A stretch of DNA of 64,000 bases from ZC4RG35 sp041747855. GTDB lineage: Bacteria; Actinomycetota; Acidimicrobiia; Spongiisociales; ZC4RG35. The translations under genes and the position numbers were made by a program. Of this stretch, positions 58,707 to 64,000 are shown piece after piece; positions within the stretch are counted from its first letter, which is position 1, and every line of letters starts with the position of its first letter. The notes below the pieces were generated by a model, which saw nothing but the letters and a program-made list of their open reading frames with translations, searched no databases and was not told the origin of the DNA. The DNA lies in assembly GCA_041747855.1 (NCBI GenBank), contig JBGTEJ010000048.1, positions 20,938-84,937 of the forward strand, in the 5' to 3' direction.

Positions 58707-59686
58707 ACCCTCGCTGGGGACTTGGGTTTGTCCCTGATCGCCTGGAAGATTCCCAACGCGACCAGCAACGTGATGATTGAGCCCACGATGCCGGCAATGG
58801 CCAGACTGAGAGTCTCGTTCTCGATGCCTCTGGTGGCGTAGTCGGCGAAGATGGAATCGCCGAACCGGTGGTCACGGCCACTGTCTATGAATCCCTGCTC
58901 CTCTGCCACCCACTCCAGACCGTCGGGATTGTCCACTGCGAACTGACTGACGATGGCGGCAATGACGAGGGCCACAAGTAGACCGCCGATCAGGAAGGTC
59001 CGCATCGGGACTTTGCTTTCGTTTGCCAGGGCGGCGCGGTCGAGATCCTGGGCTCCATGTACGAGGTCTGGTCTCGAGACCAGCACCGCGCCCACCGCGA
59101 GGGAACTGATCACCGCTTCACCGAGTCCGATCAGAGCGTGGACTCCCACCATGGCGGCGAACACTTGCGTGAACGGCACCGGTGCCGTGGCCCCGAAGAG
59201 CCACTGGATCGAGAATGCGGCCGCGGAGAGAACGACGGAGAGCCAGGCGGCAAGTGCGGTCGCACCCATCACACCTCCGCGGGTCGCCGGTGACCACTTG
59301 CGGAAAATAGTGAAGGCCGCCCAGCCACCGTAGGCGGGCACGATCGCCATATTGAAGATGTTGTACCCGAGGGCGGTCAACCCACCGTCCGCGAAGAACA
59401 CCGCCTGGACCAGGACGACGACGGCGACCACGACCGCACCGAGATGGGGGCCAAGGAGAATGGCGGCCAGTGCACCCCCCATGAGATGGCCGGTAGTACC
59501 GGCGGCCACCGGGAAGTTGAACATCTGAGCTGCAAAGACAAAGGCGGCGACAACACCGGCAAGCGGGATCACCTTCTCGTTGACGGTCTGTTTCAGCTGA
59601 CGCAAGGCGATGCCCAGCGTCCCGACACCTATCCCGGCTGTCGCAAAGGCCGTTCCGGTATTGAGAAACCCATCGGGTGCGTGCAT
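58703..59686 (-). CDS. cobalt/nickel ECF transporter S component, CbiM-CbiN fusion
   Basis: 327 residues. It starts with the metal-loading motif MHAPDGFLNT (His2 and the N-terminal amine chelate the ion), followed by six or seven helices (QMFNFPVAAGTTGHLMGGALAAILLGPHLG, FADGGLTALGYNIFNMA). After about 220 residues a second part appears with VDNPDGLEWVAEE and one final helix, which is the CbiN/PDGLE module. It binds Co2+ or Ni2+ at the membrane. Which ion is used is not decided by sequence, though MetH nearby needs cobalamin. Confidence 0.9.
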   Translation of the reverse strand: MHAPDGFLNTGTAFATAGIGVGTLGIALRQLKQTVNEKVIPLAGVVAAFVFAAQMFNFPVAAGTTGHLMGGALAAILLGPHLGAVVVAVVVLVQAVFFADGGLTALGYNIFNMAIVPAYGGWAAFTIFRKWSPATRGGVMGATALAAWLSVVLSAAAFSIQWLFGATAPVPFTQVFAAMVGVHALIGLGEAVISSLAVGAVLVSRPDLVHGAQDLDRAALANESKVPMRTFLIGGLLVALVIAAIVSQFAVDNPDGLEWVAEEQGFIDSGRDHRFGDSIFADYATRGIENETLSLAIAGIVGSIITLLVALGIFQAIRDKPKSPARV

Positions 59687-59698
59687 CGGGCAACCCTA

Positions 59699-59722
59699 TC
59701 GCAATTGCGAATCCCTCGCAAT
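59699..59722. promoter_or_regulatory. palindromic operator between cbiM and a Fur-family gene
   Basis: TCGCAA (59699-59704), TTGCGA (59705-59710) and TCGCAA (59716-59721) alternate. The right pair forms a perfect ATTGCGA-ATCCC-TCGCAAT dyad (59704-59722), the left pair a 12-base palindrome. This is a likely site for the divergent Fur-family regulator to control both directions, and it differs from the zinc-island box. Confidence 0.65.
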
Positions 59723-59738
59723 AACTACCATAGCGAGG

Positions 59739-60170
59739 GTGAAACGGCCATCAAACGAGCTCGAAACGGCCCTTTCCGGTGCCGGTCATCGCATGACCAC
59801 AGCGCGGAGAGCAGTGTGGAACGTTCTATCCGGCTCCGATGGGCATCTGACCGCAGACGAAGTCGCCATCGAGGTCTCTCACCTCAATCCGGATGTCAAC
59901 CTGTCATCGGTCTATCGGTCACTGGGACTCTTCGAGGAGTTGGGCCTGGTACGGGGTACCAGCATCCAGAGCGGTGGCCCGGCCCACTGGGAATTGGCCC
60001 ACCCGGACGACAGCTTCCATCTCAAGTGCCGGTCTTGCGGGAAGGTCGAACATCATCACGGTGACCTGGTCGACAGGGTCCGATCGCATCTCCAAGAGGA
60101 CCACGGGTTCGTTCCCGAACAGATCGACCTGGTGGTCACCGGGCTTTGCCCGGTCTGCGCCAAACTCTGA
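59739..60170 (+). CDS. Fur family regulator, probable nickel/cobalt or zinc sensor
   Basis: 143 residues from GTG 59739. HTH elements are HRMTTARRAVWNVLSGSDGHLTADEVAIEV and LSSVYRSLGLFEELGLV. The C-terminal half has HPDDSFHLKCRSCGKVEHHHGDL, with one CxxC, and ends in GLCPVCAKL with the second CxxC, the full structural zinc site. It differs from the regulator at 55950. Divergence from the CbiMNQO genes suggests a nickel-type Nur or a cobalt-responsive regulator. The gene downstream is a convergent acyl-CoA dehydrogenase. Confidence 0.82.
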   Translation: MKRPSNELETALSGAGHRMTTARRAVWNVLSGSDGHLTADEVAIEVSHLNPDVNLSSVYRSLGLFEELGLVRGTSIQSGGPAHWELAHPDDSFHLKCRSCGKVEHHHGDLVDRVRSHLQEDHGFVPEQIDLVVTGLCPVCAKL

Positions 60171-60187
60171 TCGCGTCTACGTAGGAG

Positions 60188-61300
60188 TCAGAGGGACAGG
60201 GCCTCGGCCAGCAATGACCTGTGGAACCGCGGGTCGCCAAGGAGAAGCGAAGCCGACTTCGCCCGCTTCAGATAGAGATGGGCTTCATGTTCCCAGGTGA
60301 ACCCGATCCCTCCGTGGATCTGGATGCTCTCCCCCGCTGCCCATAGGTAGGCCTCAGAACTGACCGAGGCCGCCAATGGCGAGGCGATGTCCAGTTCATC
60401 GAGATCGTCTGTGACTCGGGCCGCGTGATAGGCGACCGACTTGGCGTGTTCTACTTTCATCAGCATCTCGGCGCACCTGTGTTTCACGGCCTGGAAGGAA
60501 CCGATCGGGCGACCAAACTGGTGCCGCGTCCGGGCGTAGGCAACCGTGGACTCGAGCACCCTTTGGGCTCCTCCGACTTGTTCACATGCCAGTGCTACGG
60601 AACCGAGACGCAGCACCCGGGCGAGACCGGAGGACCCACCTTGAAGACGGGCGGCAGCAACCACGTTGTCGAGTTCCACCACCGCCTGTCGGCGAGTCGG
60701 ATCCAGAACAGGGACCTGACTCACGGTCAGACCCGGCGAATCGGCTTCGACCACGAAAACGCCGAGCCCGTCTCCGACTTTGGCGACAACGAACAAGAGA
60801 TCCGCTACATGACCGTCGAGCACATATCGTTTCGTGCCGGAAAGCTTCCAAACACCGGCTTCCTCGACAGCGGAGGTCCGCAGATGTTCCAGACCCCAGT
60901 CGCGCGCTTTCTCGAACACGCCAAGAGTGGCGACTTTCTCACCAGAAGCCATCGCAGGCAACCACCGCTCTTGCTGGTCGCTTGAACCGAGCTCGATCAT
61001 GGCAGTGGTGGCCACCACTGCACTGGCGAAGAATGGGCCCGGCGTCACCAGACGGCCCATCTCATCGAGCACCACCGACAGTTCCAGATATCCGAGTCCG
61101 GCGCCGCCGTAGTCCTCGGGGACGAGAAGACCAGTCCAGCCCATTTCTGAGAAGCCCGACCAGAGTCCTCTGTCGTGCCCATCGTCGGTCATCATCACCC
61201 GCCGGACGACTCCGAGATCTGCCTTCTCCTCCAGGAACTGTCGAGTCGTGGAACGGATCAGGTCGAGGTCCTCGGTCGGGGCGTAGGTGACTTCAGCCAC
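60188..61300 (-). CDS. acyl-CoA dehydrogenase family subunit (second of a pair)
   Basis: 370 residues. The family fold is visible as MGWTGLLVPEDYGGAGLGYLELSVVLDEMGR, the FAD-domain segment with VSQVPVLDPTRRQAVVELDNV, the helical TVAYARTRHQFGRPIGSFQAVKH and the C-terminal ESIQIHGGIGFTWEHEAHLYLKRA. The usual catalytic Glu position is not obvious, as in the partner subunits of heterotetrameric (FadE/ChsE-type) enzymes. The start overlaps the first subunit gene by eight bases. The substrate may be a ring-derived or branched acyl-CoA. Confidence 0.88.
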   Translation of the reverse strand: MAEVTYAPTEDLDLIRSTTRQFLEEKADLGVVRRVMMTDDGHDRGLWSGFSEMGWTGLLVPEDYGGAGLGYLELSVVLDEMGRLVTPGPFFASAVVATTAMIELGSSDQQERWLPAMASGEKVATLGVFEKARDWGLEHLRTSAVEEAGVWKLSGTKRYVLDGHVADLLFVVAKVGDGLGVFVVEADSPGLTVSQVPVLDPTRRQAVVELDNVVAAARLQGGSSGLARVLRLGSVALACEQVGGAQRVLESTVAYARTRHQFGRPIGSFQAVKHRCAEMLMKVEHAKSVAYHAARVTDDLDELDIASPLAASVSSEAYLWAAGESIQIHGGIGFTWEHEAHLYLKRAKSASLLLGDPRFHRSLLAEALSL

Positions 61301-62477
61301 GGGGGACCTCGTTCCATGGGAGACCCTTGTCCGTCCGTGGCTCGCTGGGGAGCCCCAACACTCTCTCAGCCAGGATGTTGAGCATTATCTCCGAGGTACC
61401 ACCCTCGATGGAATTGGCCCTGGTGCGGAGAAAGGACGCCTGGGGTGTTCGCTGGTCGAAGCTGGTCGGACGGACAAGTTCGTACCCACCCGGATACAGC
61501 GTCCCATCCAGACCCATCATGTCGAGGATGAACGAGGCGATCTCCTTGTTGTGGCTGGCCCACGCCAGCTTGCCGGTAGATCCTTCCGGGCCGGGGATCC
61601 CCGCATCGGCCATCTCGTTGGCCCGGATCGCGGTCAGCCGGGCGGCCTCCACTTCGGCCCAGAGATGGACGAGTTCGTCACGAAGGACCGGGTCGTCTTC
61701 TCCGCTCTCCCTCCAGATGTCGATTGCCTCCGATATGCGCCCGGAACCACGGGGAACGGTGTTGCCCCCGATGGCTACCCGCTCATTCATGAGGGTGGTC
61801 AGCGCCACCCTCCATCCGGCACCGACCGCATCGATCCGGTTCTCGTCCGGCACCCGGGCATCGTTGAAGAACACCTCATTGAACTCCGCCTCACCCGTGA
61901 TCTGATATAGAGGTCTTACGTCGACACCCTCGCTGTTCATGTCGATGACGAAGTAGGTGAGGCCTTCGTGTTTGACCGCACTCGGGTCGGTTCGGGCTAT
62001 CAGGAGACCCCACTTAGCTACATGGGCGAGAGTGGTCCAGGCCTTTTGCCCGTTGACGACCCACTCCTCACCGTCTCTGACAGCCGAGGTGGCGAGACCG
62101 GCCACATCGGACCCCGCCCCAGGTTCGGAAAACATCTGGCACCACATGTCCTCCATGGTGAACATGGGCCGGAGCCATCGACGCTTCTGATCGTCGGTGC
62201 CATGGGCGGCGAGGACTCCCGCTCCCATCCCGACTCCGAGCAGATTCTGATACCTGTTGAGGACACTCGCCCCGGCGTCGGTGAGCCGACGGTTCACCTG
62301 GTTCTGGTACTTGCGTGGCAACCCCAAGCCCCCGAACCCTTCGGGATGCCATACCCATGCCACCCCGAGGTCGTATTGAGCGCCCCACAGCTCCTGGTCC
62401 GAAGTGGTGGCAGGTGGGTGGGTCGCCAAGAGCTCGTCGACGACAGTGTCCACGCGCCTCTCGATGGTGTCTGTCAT
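61293..62477 (-). CDS. acyl-CoA dehydrogenase family subunit (first of a pair)
   Basis: 394 residues. It has AWVWHPEGFGGLGLPRKYQN, WCQMFSEPGAGSDVAGLATSAVRDGEEWVVNGQKAWTTLAHVAKW (FAD and substrate-binding region), YQITGEAEFNEVFFNDARVPD and AVGAGWRVALTTLMNERVAIGG. The C-terminus has the RANSIEGGTSEIMLNILAERVLGLP motif of the FadE family. With the overlapping gene downstream it probably makes an alpha2-beta2 enzyme like mycobacterial FadE pairs. The exact acyl-CoA is unknown. ATG 62477. Confidence 0.92.
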   Translation of the reverse strand: MTDTIERRVDTVVDELLATHPPATTSDQELWGAQYDLGVAWVWHPEGFGGLGLPRKYQNQVNRRLTDAGASVLNRYQNLLGVGMGAGVLAAHGTDDQKRRWLRPMFTMEDMWCQMFSEPGAGSDVAGLATSAVRDGEEWVVNGQKAWTTLAHVAKWGLLIARTDPSAVKHEGLTYFVIDMNSEGVDVRPLYQITGEAEFNEVFFNDARVPDENRIDAVGAGWRVALTTLMNERVAIGGNTVPRGSGRISEAIDIWRESGEDDPVLRDELVHLWAEVEAARLTAIRANEMADAGIPGPEGSTGKLAWASHNKEIASFILDMMGLDGTLYPGGYELVRPTSFDQRTPQASFLRTRANSIEGGTSEIMLNILAERVLGLPSEPRTDKGLPWNEVPRG

Positions 62478-62509
62478 ACGAGTGACAGGTTAGGGGAAGT
62501 TGCTCCGAC

Positions 62510-63883
62510 CTACGGCGGCAGGGTTGTCGTGGGATAGACATGCCCGGTCGGACTGGTCCAGACGATCGAGCCGTCGGGGTCTCTCCCATAGAACCACCCG
62601 CGGTCCTTGAGTCGATGGTGGTATCGACAGAGCGGGGCCAGATTGCCGGTACTCGTGGAACCGTTGTCGACCCACGCCTTGGTGTGATCGAGATCGGACC
62701 TTCGGGCCGGGTGTCTGCAACCAGGGAAGACGCATGTGTGGTACCGGGCCCTGATCTGTCTTCCCAGGCCCCGGGTGGGCCGGCGGGAGATGGTACCGGT
62801 GGCGACCGGCTGACCCTGGTCCGTCACGGTGAACTCCCATCTGCAGTCTGGCTGATCGAGGACTGTCTTTCTGGCCACCTCCGCGATGACGGGTCCAAAG
62901 CCGGGAATCTCGCCCGGGGTCTCGGAAAGCCCGATCAGGGTCGGCAGGTCGACGACGATATCGACAACAGCCCGCCCGTCGCCAACCCCGGTGCCACCGT
63001 TGAGGATGTCGAGGACAAGATCGGCTCGAAGTTGGTCGATCGTCCGGACATCATCAGGACCTCGGAGCGACCGGACCAGCTCCTCGATTCGCGCCCGTGC
63101 CGCAGTCACTAGGTCGGGTTGGGCGTTCATCACGAGGAGATTCGCGGTGCCGTCGGGGTTGGCTTCGACCACCAGTCGACGGTCCTCAAGCCGGGCCTGA
63201 TACCTGGCTCGGGCCGCGGCAGGGTCGATGTTGGCCACCATGCGCCGGAGTCGCGACCGGAGTTGGCCCGTGGTCAGCTCCGGGGCGGAGGGAAGAACCT
63301 GAACGACAACGTCCCTGCCTTGATCAGGCTCGAGGGACTCAATGTGATCGAGGATCACCTTCACCCGCCTCAAGTCGATGCTTCCGGAGAGAAGACCCTC
63401 GAGCAGATCGGGGTGTTGGGAGAGCGCCACCGCGAGCCAGTACTCGGTCTCAGAAGCCGCCCGGGTCAGGTGGAGAGCCGCGGCCAACTCTGCGGCGCCC
63501 TGAGAGTCAGGTTCGGGCTGATCCAGGGTGGCAAGTTCCGCCACCGCCGAATAGAAGAGGCCCTGATAGTGGGTGATCTGGCGCCACAGTGCCTGGATCA
63601 TGTGCACCAGGTCATAACCCGATGTCCGTGACCGGTCGATGCCCTCGAGTAGCCGGGCGAGGCCCGATCCCGGGGAAAGCTCCTCCAGGGGAGGAAGGGG
63701 CATGGAACGATCCGGGGTGGGATTGAATGGATCGAGCCAGCCACCCGTCGAGGAGTCCGAAGGAACGCCTCCGGGGCGACGGAAATCGGCAAGCTCGTAC
63801 TTCCTCTCTTCCCTGACCGTCTTCTCTTCCCAGACCTTTGCGAAAACCTGGCTGAGATGATCGATGGAATCCGAATCGAACAT
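62510..63883 (-). CDS. DUF222/13E12-type HNH endonuclease domain protein
   Basis: 457 residues from ATG 63883. A long DUF222 region (about 60-330) with LLEGLLSGSIDLRRVKVILDHIESL and LRSRLRRMVANIDPAAARARYQ precedes an HNH nuclease domain with CVFPGCRHPARRSDLDHTKAW (HNH His after Asp), GNLAPLCRYHHRLKDRGW and a C-x4-C/C-x2-H zinc pair. This family is abundant as 13E12-repeat proteins in actinobacteria, often in many copies. The biological role is unclear. A strong promoter lies directly upstream, with almost no leader. Confidence 0.9.
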   Translation of the reverse strand: MFDSDSIDHLSQVFAKVWEEKTVREERKYELADFRRPGGVPSDSSTGGWLDPFNPTPDRSMPLPPLEELSPGSGLARLLEGIDRSRTSGYDLVHMIQALWRQITHYQGLFYSAVAELATLDQPEPDSQGAAELAAALHLTRAASETEYWLAVALSQHPDLLEGLLSGSIDLRRVKVILDHIESLEPDQGRDVVVQVLPSAPELTTGQLRSRLRRMVANIDPAAARARYQARLEDRRLVVEANPDGTANLLVMNAQPDLVTAARARIEELVRSLRGPDDVRTIDQLRADLVLDILNGGTGVGDGRAVVDIVVDLPTLIGLSETPGEIPGFGPVIAEVARKTVLDQPDCRWEFTVTDQGQPVATGTISRRPTRGLGRQIRARYHTCVFPGCRHPARRSDLDHTKAWVDNGSTSTGNLAPLCRYHHRLKDRGWFYGRDPDGSIVWTSPTGHVYPTTTLPP

Positions 63884-63890
63884 GTGTACG

Positions 63891-63920
63891 ATCCTAATGC
63901 ATCGCAAGTAACGTTGTCAA
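63891..63920 (-). promoter_or_regulatory. promoter of the DUF222-HNH gene, possibly leaderless
   Basis: On the minus strand a perfect TTGACA (63920-63915) and TAGGAT (63896-63891) are 18 bases apart. The -10 ends eight bases before the ATG at 63883, so transcription should start at or next to the start codon. No Shine-Dalgarno is possible in that space. Confidence 0.65.
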
Positions 63921-63931
63921 CCCTTAACTCG

Positions 63932-63948
63932 ACTTATCTAGAGTAAGT
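63932..63948. promoter_or_regulatory. small inverted repeat upstream of the DUF222-HNH promoter
   Basis: ACTTA (63932-63936) and TAAGT (63944-63948) flank TCTAGAG, about 12 bases before the -35 of the HNH gene. It could bind a regulator. The rest of the terminal segment to 64000 shows no gene. Confidence 0.3.
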
Positions 63949-64000
63949 TTCCCACAATCGAGCGGCCAACGATTTGGGCAGACACTCAGACCGGAATCGC

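Noticed and set aside
59687..59738. Cobalamin riboswitch expected before cbiM
   Set aside because: Only 52 bases separate cbiM from the divergent regulator, and no B12-box was seen. The gap is filled by a Fur-type dyad.

Overview
The window is 64 kb of GC-rich, gene-dense chromosomal DNA from an actinobacterium. Class Acidimicrobiia or a neighbouring lineage is the best guess, by inference from several flavin/F420-type LLM oxidoreductases, an Rv3369-like F420 enzyme, a DUF222-HNH protein, paired acyl-CoA dehydrogenases, many GTG/TTG starts and exported proteins carrying Ser/Thr-rich linkers. No prophage, insertion sequence, CRISPR array, tRNA or rRNA was seen. Almost all DNA is coding, and the only long gaps hold regulatory RNA.

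Layout. 0-5 kb: the 5' part of a RibD_C-type reductase, two abutting double-GNAT acetyltransferases, two tiny membrane proteins and three exported proteins, one a CAP-domain protein. 5-15 kb: a semialdehyde dehydrogenase, a zinc-ribbon protein, an MFS exporter, an acyltransferase-3 protein, a ribokinase/nucleoside hydrolase/S9 peptidase operon, an EEP-family hydrolase and a rhomboid protease. 15-25 kb: a cation:proton antiporter with two universal-stress domains preceded by a c-di-AMP (ydaO-type) riboswitch, an acyl-ACP desaturase, a GlcD-like flavoprotein, a chimeric amidohydrolase remnant, a beta-lactamase-fold lipoprotein, a pirin-LLM pair and a zinc metallopeptidase. 25-33.5 kb: dihydropyrimidinase, beta-ureidopropionase, an omega-type transaminase and CoA-acylating (methyl)malonate-semialdehyde dehydrogenase. 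Together these can take dihydrouracil to acetyl-CoA, and an adjacent Mer-like LLM protein is a candidate for the missing uracil reductase. 33.5-40 kb: an ECF sigma factor with a membrane partner and a secreted protein with five C-x8/9-C repeats whose ribosome binding site is buried in a hairpin, then a histidine kinase coupled to a surface protein, and a polytopic EEP protein. 40-46 kb: cobalamin-dependent methionine synthase with a SAM-I riboswitch and a coupled 12-codon leader ORF, a DUF885 protein and a UPF0316 protein. 46-54 kb: a cell-envelope block with an ECF sigma/GerMN-Gmad2 pair, two LCP ligases and an unusual flippase-phosphoglycosyltransferase fusion. 54-60 kb: a zinc ABC island (Zur-like regulator, ZnuABC) against a cobalt/nickel ECF island (CbiMN-Q-O with its own Fur-family regulator), each with a visible palindromic operator. 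60-64 kb: a heteromeric acyl-CoA dehydrogenase pair and a DUF222-HNH nuclease.

Links between genes. Nucleoside hydrolase releases bases and ribose, ribokinase captures the ribose, and the 25-33 kb cluster would consume the pyrimidine base. The cobalt importer plausibly supports B12-dependent MetH, which is itself under SAM control. The most unusual items are the flippase-PGT fusion, the cysteine-repeat protein with its sequestered start, the two riboswitches, the coupled metH leader ORF, and two damaged or chimeric genes (about 20.2-20.8 kb and 30.26 kb).
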